Origin: an uncultured Eubacteriales bacterium
GTDB lineage: Bacteria; Bacillota; Clostridia; Oscillospirales; CAG-382
Length of the DNA: 64,000 nt
NCBI GenBank assembly: GCA_900548115.1
Contig: URJL01000004.1
Span: forward strand, 1-64,000
Direction: 5' to 3'
Part shown: piece by piece, positions 8,481 to 16,614 of the stretch
Numbering within the stretch: position 1 is the stretch's first letter
How the letters are laid out: every line of letters begins with the position of its first letter
Position numbers and translations under genes: made by a program
The notes under the pieces: model-generated
Database searches by the model: none
Told to the model about the DNA's origin: nothing
The model's input: only the letters and a program-made list of their open reading frames with translations

Positions 8481-9215
8481 TGCACCCAAAAGTTTGGACA
8501 AAAAATCAAATATTAAACAGCTTTCGAATGAGCTCGGTATTGAACCGGGCTCATTCCGTTTAGTTTAAGAGAAATTCTCTCATAGTTGCAGTAATGTATG
8601 TACTCTTCTAACTTTTCAATGAATCCCCGAGGGGATTCAAATTTTTCGCCGCGGAATATTTCAACTTTCAGCCTGCCGAAGAAGTTCTCCGTTATACCGT
8701 TATCCATACAGTTCCCTTTTCGGGACATACTTTGCGTAATATTGTGTTCGGTAAGTAACGGTTGGTATTCGGCATGCCGGTACTGCCATCCCTGATCGGA
8801 ATGAAACAGAGGTCGTGCAGCGGCAGGAAGTTTTTCAAACAATCCACTCAGCATGTCCCGGATTTGTTGCAAGTTAGGACTTGTAGAAATCGAATAGGAT
8901 ATAATTTCACGGTTGAACATATCGAGCACAGGTGAAAGGTGCACCTTTTCATTGCCGATCTTAAATTCTGTAATGTCGGTTGTCCGTTTTTCAAATGGTT
9001 TATCTGCATGAAAATCTCTTTTCAGCAGATTATCGGCTATTTTGCCAACCTCGCCTTTGTAAGAATGGTACTTGCCGTTTTTACTTTGTTTTCCACGCAA
9101 GCCAAGGGCTTCCATCAATTTTAACACGGTTTTATGCTTGAATTCCGGCGAGTAGTTTTTCTGTTTTCTTGACATAAAATATGCACCTCCATAAGTGTCT
9201 GACTTTGGGGGTGCA
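8481..9215 (-). mobile_element. Internally deleted IS3-family element
   Basis: 735-bp element bounded by imperfect 20-bp inverted repeats, TGCACCCAAAAGTTTGGACA at 8481-8500 and the complement of TGTCTGACTTTGGGGGTGCA at 9196-9215 (14 of 20 match). Full IS3 elements are usually about 1.2-1.5 kb, so this copy is short. Its single gene fuses the start of OrfA to the C-terminal part of OrfB. No target-site duplication is visible at the edges, so the boundaries are approximate or the copy is old. Confidence 0.7.
8513..9175 (-). CDS. IS3-family transposase, in-frame OrfA'-'OrfB deletion fusion
   Basis: 220 residues. The first 17 (MSRKQKNYSPEFKHKTV) match the start of an IS3 OrfA helix-turn-helix protein. 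From about residue 20 the sequence is the later part of OrfB, ending in an rve integrase core with the DDE pattern: TDITEF, then HSDQGWQY, then ITENFFGRLK. The OrfA remainder, the leucine zipper and the OrfA/OrfB frameshift region are absent, so this copy is probably inactive or works only as a truncated protein. GGAGG lies 10-11 bases upstream of the ATG. Confidence 0.8.
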   Translation of the reverse strand: MSRKQKNYSPEFKHKTVLKLMEALGLRGKQSKNGKYHSYKGEVGKIADNLLKRDFHADKPFEKRTTDITEFKIGNEKVHLSPVLDMFNREIISYSISTSPNLQQIRDMLSGLFEKLPAAARPLFHSDQGWQYRHAEYQPLLTEHNITQSMSRKGNCMDNGITENFFGRLKVEIFRGEKFESPRGFIEKLEEYIHYCNYERISLKLNGMSPVQYRAHSKAV

Positions 9216-9243
9216 TATCATTTAGGAAATGCAGGTTTGCTTT

Positions 9244-10275
9244 TTACTTTTTTACAGCATAACAGGCAATGACCTGTCCCTCGTCGTCAAAATCGACCTC
9301 AAAGCTTGTGTCGGGAAGCTCATCGTTGCGGGCGCTTCCGTTGCAGGACAGATAGAGCCAATTTTTTCCGAAATAATAATCGGGTGAACCGAGGCGGTAG
9401 ATCACACTGCTCACGAGGTCGCCGACCATGACGCGCCCCGAAGCGTTTTCGCCTTTAAATCCGACCGTGACGGGGAAGAACTCACGCGGATCGCGGTAAT
9501 ATCCGACAACCGTGCCGTCGCGGACGATGAGATAGGACTTTTGATAATAGCGGTACGAATCGTAAACAAGATCGGGCTCGCCCAAAAGCTCGTCCGCGCG
9601 CTCGATCGAATCGCCGACGGTCACATATCCTTCAAACGGACCGAAAGCAAACGGATTCGCGTCGTTTCCGCTTTCGGAATAAAACGCCGCGCGAAGCCGA
9701 TCGCTGAGGTGCGAATCGGAAAGGAGCGAAATTCCCGAGATCACGGCGGCGGTCGTTACCAGCAGAACCAGCACCGTCACGATGCGTCGGGAACACAAAA
9801 GCGCGCGGGCACGCTTCTTCTCCCATTGCGGGTTGATTAAAACGACCTTTTTCGTCGTGGGCTTTTTCCGCCCGACGCGAAACGAGTCGTCGGGCATTTC
9901 ACCCGTGCGCAGAAAGGAGTCGTATGCTTCCTTTTCCTCTTCGGTTGCGTCTTCGTAGCGAATGACCTTGGGACGGCGAGAGTTTGTTCCGTCCTCCGAA
10001 GAAGCGTCGGACTTTTTGCCCGCTCCCATTCCGTCGACTGTGCGCTTTGATTTGTTTTTTTGCTTGCCGTCGGCGGACACGGCTTTTTCAAAAGTGTCGG
10101 TTTGCGCATGCTGTGCGATAATTTCTTCTTCGGTCGGAAAATCCGTCGGAAGGGGCGTGTAGGGTAAAGATGCACCGTCCGTGTGCGCGCCGAGCCGTTC
10201 CTTTTCCCGCCGAATGCGCGATTTTGCGAAATCGCTTACCCGATTATCCGATTCGGGCTTGTTTTCTTGTGGCAT
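9244..10275 (-). CDS. Single-pass membrane protein with tandem SmpA/BamE-like repeats (putative)
   Basis: 343 residues. The N-terminal cytoplasmic half is charged, low-complexity and probably disordered (many Lys/Asp/Glu/Ser). One transmembrane helix lies near residues 163-185 (VTVLVLLVTTAAVISGISLL). The exterior half contains two similar units, VTVGDSIERADELLGEPDLVY and VMVGDLVSSVIYRLGSPDYYF (about residues 227-245 and 283-302). These resemble the helix-turn 'G..eeV...LG.P' pattern of SmpA/BamE-like domains. Its start overlaps the end of the upstream lipoprotein gene by 32 bases, so the two form an operon. The function is unknown. Confidence 0.6.
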   Translation of the reverse strand: MPQENKPESDNRVSDFAKSRIRREKERLGAHTDGASLPYTPLPTDFPTEEEIIAQHAQTDTFEKAVSADGKQKNKSKRTVDGMGAGKKSDASSEDGTNSRRPKVIRYEDATEEEKEAYDSFLRTGEMPDDSFRVGRKKPTTKKVVLINPQWEKKRARALLCSRRIVTVLVLLVTTAAVISGISLLSDSHLSDRLRAAFYSESGNDANPFAFGPFEGYVTVGDSIERADELLGEPDLVYDSYRYYQKSYLIVRDGTVVGYYRDPREFFPVTVGFKGENASGRVMVGDLVSSVIYRLGSPDYYFGKNWLYLSCNGSARNDELPDTSFEVDFDDEGQVIACYAVKK

Positions 10276-11209
10276 AGGGTGTGTCTCTCTTCGTTTTTAT
10301 GTGTCCGCTGTCGTAATCGCTGCCGTCTTTTGTGACATAAATCTCGTTTACCTCGGGAAGGATCTGGAACAAAACGTCCGAAATGCAATCGAGAATGCGG
10401 CTTTCCTCATAAGAACCCGTGCCGTAGACCGGCGCCTTTCCTTCGGCAAAATCTACGGTGACGGTATTGTTTTTCACCGTGACCGAATTGATTCCGAGCT
10501 GTATTTCGAAAAGGCGCGAGATCCGCTTGAGGCAGCAGAGATAATTCGGCTCGCCGATATAGCGGTAGAGCTGTTCGCTTTCCTCGGTTTGATCGGTGTA
10601 AACGTCGTAATACGAAACGACAAAGGACATTTCCGATATTTCGGGCTGCGGCTCATCAAGTATTTCGGGAAGAAAAGGCACATCCGAATCGATCGCATGA
10701 TAGTCGGTAATAAAATCCTCGCCGTCCAGAGAAAAATACACTTCATCCGCGTCGTCCAAATTACGCAGAAGGCTCTGGCTGACGCTGTATAAAACCGACG
10801 CCTCGTTTTTTTCGGTATTTTGATCGGAAAGGAAAAAATTCGGATCAAAATCCACCGTAACACGATTTTCTTCGCTGCTTACCGACAAGACCGAAACGGG
10901 AAGACCCGAAAGCTTTATCACTTTGTCCAAAAGAAAAGCGGGGGAGAGCGGTTCGCTCTGCTCAAGGCTTGCCGTGTCGTATGAGGAAAGACCCGTGTTG
11001 CGGTCGAGATAAAAAACCGAATATTCAACCGTCCGAAGGGGGTCGGGATCGGTCGAAATAATCTTATCCACCGTATCGGCAACCTTTTCGGGAACGCTTT
11101 TTTCGGATTGGTCGTCCTTTTTCTTTTCGGACTCCTTTTGACAGGAACACAAAAGCAGTGCGGACGCCAGCATAAGACAGAACAATCGTTTTTTCAAAAC
11201 GGACTCCAC
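10244..11209 (-). CDS. GerMN-like lipoprotein
   Basis: 321 residues with a lipoprotein signal peptide (MESVLKKRLFCLMLASALLL) and lipobox LCSC, so it should be anchored outside the membrane. Two related beta-rich units follow (VTVDFDPNFF...DADEVYFSLDGE, and VTVDFAEGKAPVYGTG...VNEIYVTKDGSD). The pattern TVTVDF...F...LG...I..VNEIYFLVDG is typical of the GerMN domain of spore-germination and sporulation lipoproteins. It is the first gene of a two-gene operon. The GerM link is by pattern, and germination itself is not shown. Confidence 0.65.
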   Translation of the reverse strand: MESVLKKRLFCLMLASALLLCSCQKESEKKKDDQSEKSVPEKVADTVDKIISTDPDPLRTVEYSVFYLDRNTGLSSYDTASLEQSEPLSPAFLLDKVIKLSGLPVSVLSVSSEENRVTVDFDPNFFLSDQNTEKNEASVLYSVSQSLLRNLDDADEVYFSLDGEDFITDYHAIDSDVPFLPEILDEPQPEISEMSFVVSYYDVYTDQTEESEQLYRYIGEPNYLCCLKRISRLFEIQLGINSVTVKNNTVTVDFAEGKAPVYGTGSYEESRILDCISDVLFQILPEVNEIYVTKDGSDYDSGHIKTKRDTPYATRKQARIG

Positions 11210-11284
11210 CTCCTTATTTCCTTATCGATACGGTATGCGGAAAATACCGTTTCTATGCAGAATGTTAAATTCTGTGTTTAATCT

Positions 11285-11313
11285 ATTGTATATCATTCCG
11301 GCAAAATTTGCAA
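11285..11313 (-). promoter_or_regulatory. Promoter of the GerMN-like lipoprotein operon
   Basis: Read on the minus strand: TTGCAA (11313-11308), 17 bases, TACAAT (11290-11285), 76 bases before the lipoprotein start. Confidence 0.7.
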
Positions 11314-11417
11314 CCGTAATTTTTAAATGTTTTTCCGCACGGTTCGGACGAAATCAGAGGTCGAAATGTGGAAATTCTTTTACCGTATTGTAATATTCCT
11401 GCGATTGTGGGATTATT

Positions 11418-11442
11418 TTAACAAAAATTCTATTTTTGTTAA
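11418..11442. promoter_or_regulatory. Perfect palindrome, operator candidate
   Basis: Two perfect 11-bp arms (TTAACAAAAAT and its complement ATTTTTGTTAA) around a 3-base centre. It ends 22 bases before the extended -10 of the downstream gene, over its -35 region. This position suits a dimeric regulator. No T-run follows, so it is not a terminator. The rest of the 358-base gap (11210-11567) holds only the two promoters. Confidence 0.5.
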
Positions 11443-11461
11443 TGCTTTTCTTGATAATAAA

Positions 11462-11470
11462 TGCTATAAT
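11462..11470 (+). promoter_or_regulatory. Extended -10 promoter of the MBL-fold gene
   Basis: TGCTATAAT (11462-11470), with TATAAT at 11465-11470, about 98 bases upstream of the start codon. No good -35 hexamer at 17 bases; the palindrome occupies that region. Confidence 0.55.
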
Positions 11471-11567
11471 GAACCCGCAAATGAGAAGAAAAAGTTCGGC
11501 GGCGTGCGCGCAAGCTTGCTGCGACAGCCGACTTTCCGTGTTAGGAAAAGAATGTAAGAGAGAAAAA

Positions 11568-12392
11568 ATGGCAGCAAACGAATCGAAAAAAGAAAACATC
11601 CTGTGGCAGCTCCCAATCGTCGGGAGCTTCAAAAGCATGTCGTATTGTATCCGCACGGCGGACGATCTGTGTTTTGTGATCGACGGCGGAGACGCGCCCG
11701 AGACCGACTATCTGGTCGATTTTATCAACACACACCTTGACGGAAAGGTCGACGTTTGGTTTATTACTCATCCGCACAAATCGCATGTCGGCGCGTTTAT
11801 CAAAATTTTGAATGAGGGTCTTGTCCCCGTTAAGAAGATCATCTATTCCTATCTCGATCCCGAGGTCGTGGCGCACTATGAGATGAGCCGTGTGCCCGAG
11901 GTGGAAAATTTCAACACCGCGGTAAAGCAGTCCAAGATTCCGTCGGTCCGCGTGCGCAACGGCGACCGTTTAAAGCTCGGCAAGAGCATCGTCAAGATTA
12001 TCGGCGCGCCCGCTGTCGATACCTCGCGCAATTATATCAACAACCTCAATGTGATCTACAAGTTCAATTTCAAGACCTCGTCGGTTCTGTTTTTGGGCGA
12101 TACGGGATATGAAGCGGGACTTGCGCTTTTGACCCTGTTTAAAGACGAATTGAAGAGCGATATTCTGCAAATGGCACATCACGGCTATTACGGCGTTTCG
12201 AAAGAGCTTTATGCCGTCATTGCCCCGAGCGTATGCCTCTGGCCGACGCGCCGCGAAATATGGCCCGGCACCTCCAAGATTCTCACAAGCGAGGGCGAGG
12301 ACATCAGCGAGACCTACGATTTCATGTGTTCGCGCGGTGTAACCAAGCACTTCGTTGCGGGAATCGACGGATTGACGGAGCTGCATTTGTGA
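11568..12392 (+). CDS. Metallo-beta-lactamase-fold protein with altered HxHxDH motif
   Basis: 274 residues from ATG 11568, preceded by AAGAGAGAAAAA. The fold is recognised from FVIDGGDA (strand and turn), WFITHPHKSHVGAF (metal motif), VLFLGDTGYEAG and ILQMAHHGYYGVS, as in ComEC-like MBL domains. In the first metal motif the usual Asp of HxHxDH is Ser (HPHKSH), which may weaken the second metal site. No signal peptide. It stands alone between terminators, with a palindrome at its promoter. The substrate is not predictable. Confidence 0.7.
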   Translation: MAANESKKENILWQLPIVGSFKSMSYCIRTADDLCFVIDGGDAPETDYLVDFINTHLDGKVDVWFITHPHKSHVGAFIKILNEGLVPVKKIIYSYLDPEVVAHYEMSRVPEVENFNTAVKQSKIPSVRVRNGDRLKLGKSIVKIIGAPAVDTSRNYINNLNVIYKFNFKTSSVLFLGDTGYEAGLALLTLFKDELKSDILQMAHHGYYGVSKELYAVIAPSVCLWPTRREIWPGTSKILTSEGEDISETYDFMCSRGVTKHFVAGIDGLTELHL

Positions 12393-12415
12393 TTTTTTGA
12401 AAAATACAGCCGAAG

Positions 12416-12448
12416 CGCGGCGGTCTTTTCGGACTGCCGCGTTTTTTT
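12416..12448 (+). terminator. Terminator of the MBL-fold gene
   Basis: Stem CGCGGCGGTC / GACTGCCGCG (one G-T pair) followed by seven T. Confidence 0.85.
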
Positions 12449-12463
12449 CGAACGGTTAAACAA

Positions 12464-12490
12464 ATACGGGAAGGCAATGCCCTCCCGTAT
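12464..12490 (-). terminator. Terminator of galT
   Basis: Stem ATACGGGAAGGC / GCCCTCCCGTAT (one wobble or mismatch), directly after the galT stop on the minus strand. T-rich flanks on both sides make it possibly bidirectional. Confidence 0.7.
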
Positions 12491-12497
12491 CGATTTT

Positions 12498-14000
12498 TTA
12501 CTTTTTGTGTCCTCCGCACGCCGATACAAAACGAAGAAACGCTTTCCGTCCCTCGGACGTGCATTTATATACGCCCGCGTCCTCCAAGACCCGTACAAAG
12601 GTTTTGCCGATCTCATCTTTCAGAATGTCCTCGGTATTTTCGGGGGTGAAGGTGTATTTGTCGCGGAAAGAAGTGAACCATGCAGCGTGCTTTTCAATGT
12701 CGGGAAGGGTCGAAAAACCGGTTCCCGAAAGAATCGCTTCCTTCATGGCGGCAATCTCCGCTTTCAGTCTTGCGGGAAGCACGGCAAGCCCCATGACCTC
12801 GATAAGACCGATGTTTTCTTTCTTAATATTGTGAAGCTCGGCGTGGGGATGATAAACGCCCAAAGGATGCTCTTCGGTCGTAATGTTGTTGCGCAGCACG
12901 AGATCCAGCTCGTACTTTTCGCCTCTGCGGCGTGCAATCGGCGTGATCGTATTGTGCGGCTCGCCGTTTGTCTCGGCAAAGATAAAGGCGTCCTCGTCGG
13001 TATAAGCGCGCCACTTCGAAAGAATTTTGCCCGCAAGCGCGCAGAGCTTTTCTTTGTCGTCTCCCGTAATGCGCAGTACCGCCATCGGCCAATGAACGAT
13101 CGAAGCGTCCACACCGTCGTATCCGTCGAAGACAAGCGGAATTTCCGCGCCCGCGCGCTCCATGGCAAAGGTGTAATGACCACCCTGCATGTGGTTGTGC
13201 GTCAAAATCGAGCCGCCCACAATGGGAAGATCGGCGTTCGAGCCGATGAAATAATGCGGGAACACGCCGACAAAATCAAGAAGCTTTCGGAACGTTCCGT
13301 CGTCGATCTTCATCGGAACGTGTTCTTTGGAAAAGGCGATACAATGCTCGTTGTAGTAAACGTAGGGCGAATATTGCAAATACCACTCGTCGCCCGAAAG
13401 AGAGATCGGAATGATGCGGTGATTCTGACGGGCGGGGGAGTTGACTCTGCCCGCATATCCTTCATTTTCACGGCACAAAAGGCATTTCGGATAACCGCTC
13501 TGCGGAAGCGCTTTTGCCGCCGCGATGGCTTTCGGGTCCTTTTCGGGCTTCGAAAGGTTGACGGTGATGTCAATCTCGCCGTATTCGCTTTCGGTCTTCC
13601 ATTTCATATCCTTTTTAACGCGATAGTCGCGGATATAATTGGTTGCTTTGGAAAGGGCATAATAATAATCGGTCGCCTTTTCGGGGCTTTCTTCGTAAAG
13701 AGAATAAAACTTTTTGATCACCGTGCTCGGGAAAGGCGTGAGCGCGCCCATGAGCTTTGTGTCGAAAAGATCGCGGTACACGACCGAATTATTTTCCAAA
13801 AGCCCGTCCTTTGCCGCCTCGTCGCAAAGCGTTTCGAGAATCGTTTCAAGGTCGGTGCAGGTTTCGAAAGGCTCATCGCTTATCGAATCGGTTTTTAAAA
13901 TTTCCAGCAGCTTGTTCTGCGCGCAGATTCGGTCATATTCTTCGATAAGTCCCCGATCGACGGCATACTGTACCAGTTGCTTTACGGCTTGTTCTTTCAT
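12498..14000 (-). CDS. galT: Galactose-1-phosphate uridylyltransferase, class II
   Basis: 500 residues, the usual length of the Firmicutes-type GalT. It exchanges UMP between UDP-glucose and galactose-1-phosphate in the Leloir pathway, in the cytoplasm. Recognisable blocks are CLLCRENEGYAGR, HRIIPISLSGDEWYLQYSPY, and the His motif ILTHNHMQGGHYTFAME. No galK or galE is adjacent, so the rest of the pathway is elsewhere. It could act on the product of the GH27 enzyme in this window. Own promoter and terminator; GGGAG lies 6-10 bases before ATG 14000. Confidence 0.92.
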   Translation of the reverse strand: MKEQAVKQLVQYAVDRGLIEEYDRICAQNKLLEILKTDSISDEPFETCTDLETILETLCDEAAKDGLLENNSVVYRDLFDTKLMGALTPFPSTVIKKFYSLYEESPEKATDYYYALSKATNYIRDYRVKKDMKWKTESEYGEIDITVNLSKPEKDPKAIAAAKALPQSGYPKCLLCRENEGYAGRVNSPARQNHRIIPISLSGDEWYLQYSPYVYYNEHCIAFSKEHVPMKIDDGTFRKLLDFVGVFPHYFIGSNADLPIVGGSILTHNHMQGGHYTFAMERAGAEIPLVFDGYDGVDASIVHWPMAVLRITGDDKEKLCALAGKILSKWRAYTDEDAFIFAETNGEPHNTITPIARRRGEKYELDLVLRNNITTEEHPLGVYHPHAELHNIKKENIGLIEVMGLAVLPARLKAEIAAMKEAILSGTGFSTLPDIEKHAAWFTSFRDKYTFTPENTEDILKDEIGKTFVRVLEDAGVYKCTSEGRKAFLRFVSACGGHKK

Positions 14001-14035
14001 AACGTCGCTCCCTTACTGTATATCAATCAACCGAT

Positions 14036-14064
14036 ATTTTACCACGATTCCGCTTAAAAATCAA
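14036..14064 (-). promoter_or_regulatory. Promoter of galT
   Basis: Minus strand: TTGATT (14064-14059), 17 bases, TAAAAT (14041-14036). Confidence 0.6.
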
Positions 14065-14278
14065 CAATAATCCGCGCCGAAAATCAAAAACGGGCGAAAA
14101 AACAAAACTTCGATAGAAAATTATACCGATTGAGGAAAAAATTATACAAAATAGAGGGGAACATTTTTTTCGTAAACACGTCTTACAAGACAGAAACGGA
14201 AAAGGAATGCATGAACATGAAAATGTATTTCAATCCGAAAGAAAAAACTTATTTTTACATAAGAAAGGAATCCGAAAT

Positions 14279-15118
14279 ATGAAAAAGTTAACCGCAACCC
14301 TTTTAGCCCTTCTGATGATCGGCGCCGCTTTCACCGGCTGTGCCAAAAAAGACAACACGGCAGAAAAAGACGATAACACGAAAGTCGAAGCCCCCTCCGA
14401 CAACAAGAAGGACGATGAAAAGACTGACGACAAAGCAGATGACAAGACTGACGACAAGACCGACGACAAGTCTGACGAAAATACGGACAACGCGACGGTT
14501 CCCGACGACAAAAAAGAACCCGACACATCGGATAAGCCTGCCGTAATGCCCGACGAAAAGCCGACGGTCAAGCCCGAACAGCCGGTTCAGAAGCCCGAGC
14601 AGAAACCCGAGCAGCAGCCGGAACAGAAACCTGAACAGCAGCCGGAACAAAAGCCCGAAGACAACACCGCCGAATCGGCGCTTGCGGGCAAGTCGCTTTC
14701 TGAAATCATCGATATGATCTACGAAAAGAATCCGGTTGAAGACCTTTCGCTTGTAACCGATGCCATTGATGCGGAGGATGCCGATTCGCTCGAGTATCTT
14801 ACCGGCATTACCGACGGAAGCCTTGTTTCCGAAGCGTCGATTTCGGCGCCGATGATCGGCTCGATCCCGTATTCCCTCGTCGTGGTTCGCGTAAAGGACA
14901 AAAAGGATACCGCAACGGTCGCACAGCAGATGAAAGATAACATCAACCTGAGAAGATGGATCTGCGTCGAAGCCGATTCTCTCACGGTCGTCGGATACGA
15001 CGATGTGATCATGCTCTTCATGATCAATTCCGTAGAATACGGCGACGTTGCCTCGACCGACGGCATGAAGGAGGCCTTCAAATCGATTTGCGGCGGTTCT
15101 CTCGATGTCGATCTGTAA
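14279..15118 (+). CDS. Low-complexity lipoprotein
   Basis: 279 residues from ATG 14279 (AAGAAAGGAA 8-17 bases upstream). Lipoprotein signal peptide with lipobox FTGC. Residues about 25-85 are a Lys/Asp repeat (units DDKTDDK), and about 100-125 alternate PEQKPEQQ. Both look like a flexible spacer through the wall. The C-terminal domain (about residues 140-279) is globular with predicted alpha/beta character (SLVVVRVKDKKD, RRWICVEADSLTVVGYDDVIM). It resembles Clostridial domains of unknown function such as DUF4358, but this is not certain. It is monocistronic. The function is unknown. Confidence 0.7.
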   Translation: MKKLTATLLALLMIGAAFTGCAKKDNTAEKDDNTKVEAPSDNKKDDEKTDDKADDKTDDKTDDKSDENTDNATVPDDKKEPDTSDKPAVMPDEKPTVKPEQPVQKPEQKPEQQPEQKPEQQPEQKPEDNTAESALAGKSLSEIIDMIYEKNPVEDLSLVTDAIDAEDADSLEYLTGITDGSLVSEASISAPMIGSIPYSLVVVRVKDKKDTATVAQQMKDNINLRRWICVEADSLTVVGYDDVIMLFMINSVEYGDVASTDGMKEAFKSICGGSLDVDL

Positions 15119-15137
15119 GAACCGACGCTCATAAACC

Positions 15138-15165
15138 GACAGCCCGCACCTTCCCGCGGGCTGTC
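15138..15165 (+). terminator. Hairpin after the lipoprotein gene
   Basis: Perfect 10-bp stem GACAGCCCGC / GCGGGCTGTC with an 8-base loop. The following CTTCTGT is T-poor, so termination may be partial and allow readthrough into the MBOAT gene. Confidence 0.6.
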
Positions 15166-15198
15166 CTTCTGTAAATCGATTTTGACGGGAGAAACCAT

Positions 15199-16596
15199 AT
15201 GCTCTTTTCCGGAATACCGTTTCTTTATACATTTTTACCGATTGTGCTGCTTTTGTACGCGATTTCTCCGAAAAAAACGAAAAACTGCGTGCTTTTGCTC
15301 TCCAGCCTTGTTTTTTACGGATGCGGCGGACCGAGATACTTGCTTTTGATGATCGGTGCGATCCTCATCGGCTATGTCGGCGGACTGCTGATCGGGCGCG
15401 CCGAAACGCGCAGGGTGAAGAAAATCTTTCTCACCCTTTCGATTCTGCTCCTCGCGGGGCTTTTGGGCTATTTTAAATACGCCGATTTCTTCGTTTCCAA
15501 TGTAAACGCCCTCTTCGGCGCGTCAATCCCGCTTTTGCACGTGACCCTCCCGATCGGGATCAGTTTTTATACCTTCCAGATATTGAGCTACGATGTCGAC
15601 GTGTACCGCGGAACGCCCGTGCAAAAAAATCTTATCGATTTTGCCGCCTATGTCTCGATGTTTCCGCAGCTTATCGCGGGTCCGATCGTGCGTTATACCG
15701 ATGTTGAAAAAGAACTTTCGGTGCGTACCCACAGCGCGGCGCTTACCTATGAGGGCTTGCGACGCTTTCTTGTCGGACTTTCGAAAAAAATACTGCTTGC
15801 CAATCTTTTTGCCGAGCTGAACGACGCCTTCCGCGCGGCGGACGAAAAATCGGTGCTGTTTTATTGGATGTACGCCGTGAGCTACACACTGCTCATCTAT
15901 TTCGATTTTTCGGGCTACAGCGATATGGCGATCGGTCTCGGAAAGATCTTCGGGTTCCATTTTCCCGAAAATTTCGATTATCCGTATCTGTCGCGCAGTG
16001 TGACCGAATTCTGGCGCAGATGGCACAAAACGCTCGGCGGCTGGTTCCGCGATTATGTGTACATCCCGCTCGGCGGAAACCGCGTGAGCACGGGACGGTG
16101 GTTCTTCAACATCGCCGTTGTGTGGGCGCTGACGGGGCTTTGGCACGGAGCGGCGTGGAATTTTGTTTTGTGGGGGCTTATGTTTGCGGTCCTTCTGATT
16201 GCCGAAAAGCTCTTTCTTAAAAAGCTTCTCGAGCGTCTCCCGCGCTTTGTTTCGCATGTGTATGTAATGTTTATCGTAATGATAAGCTTTGTGATCTTCA
16301 ATGCCGAAAGCATGACGCAGGCGGCGGGCGATCTTTCCGCTATGTTCGGCGCGGCAAAGCTGCCGTTTGCAAACGAGCTTACGCTGTATTATCTCAAAAA
16401 CTATGCGGGCATTTTCCTTCTCGGTGTGATCGGCGCAACGCCGCTCATGTCTCGCCTTGCCGAGCGTGTGCGGAAGCTTTCCGACGGACGTATCTCGGCA
16501 GTGCTTGAGCCGTGCGGAATGCTTTTGTTGCTGCTTGTCTGCACCGCCTTTTTGGCGGACGGCTCGTTCAACCCGTTTTTGTATTTCCGATTCTGA
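15199..16596 (+). CDS. MBOAT-family O-acyltransferase (AlgI-like)
   Basis: 465-residue multi-pass membrane protein (about 10-12 helices). The start LFSGIPFLYTFLPIVLLLY and the block ISFYTFQILSYDVDVYRG are typical of the AlgI/DltB group. The conserved His is His316 in LTGLWHGAAWNF. These proteins pass an acyl group across the membrane to a surface polysaccharide. The next gene is a DHHW-type partner, 18 bases downstream, as in alginate and wall-polymer O-acetylation pairs. The acceptor is unknown; secondary wall polysaccharide is a reasonable guess because the cell carries SLH proteins. Confidence 0.9.
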   Translation: MLFSGIPFLYTFLPIVLLLYAISPKKTKNCVLLLSSLVFYGCGGPRYLLLMIGAILIGYVGGLLIGRAETRRVKKIFLTLSILLLAGLLGYFKYADFFVSNVNALFGASIPLLHVTLPIGISFYTFQILSYDVDVYRGTPVQKNLIDFAAYVSMFPQLIAGPIVRYTDVEKELSVRTHSAALTYEGLRRFLVGLSKKILLANLFAELNDAFRAADEKSVLFYWMYAVSYTLLIYFDFSGYSDMAIGLGKIFGFHFPENFDYPYLSRSVTEFWRRWHKTLGGWFRDYVYIPLGGNRVSTGRWFFNIAVVWALTGLWHGAAWNFVLWGLMFAVLLIAEKLFLKKLLERLPRFVSHVYVMFIVMISFVIFNAESMTQAAGDLSAMFGAAKLPFANELTLYYLKNYAGIFLLGVIGATPLMSRLAERVRKLSDGRISAVLEPCGMLLLLLVCTAFLADGSFNPFLYFRF

Positions 16597-16614
16597 CGAA
16601 AGGAGAACGAATAT

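Larger units (their letters stand above)
8460..9232. terminator. Bidirectional hairpin split by the IS (putative)
   Basis: GCATTTCC at 8460-8467 and GGAAATGC at 9225-9232 are perfectly complementary. Each sits in matching A-rich or T-rich context (AAAAACGACC to the left, AGGTTTGCTTTTT to the right). The insertion sequence at 8481-9215 lies exactly between them. The simplest reading is that it inserted into the loop of a terminator between two convergent transcripts. Confidence 0.4.

Noticed and set aside
8478..9218. Target-site duplication of the IS3 copy
   Set aside because: The bases next to the two inverted repeats (GAAG and TATC) do not match in any 3-5 base register.
12477..13898. 473-codon plus-strand open frame opposite galT
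   Set aside because: galT is unmistakable on the other strand with promoter and start signals; the antisense frame is a by-product of its codon composition.
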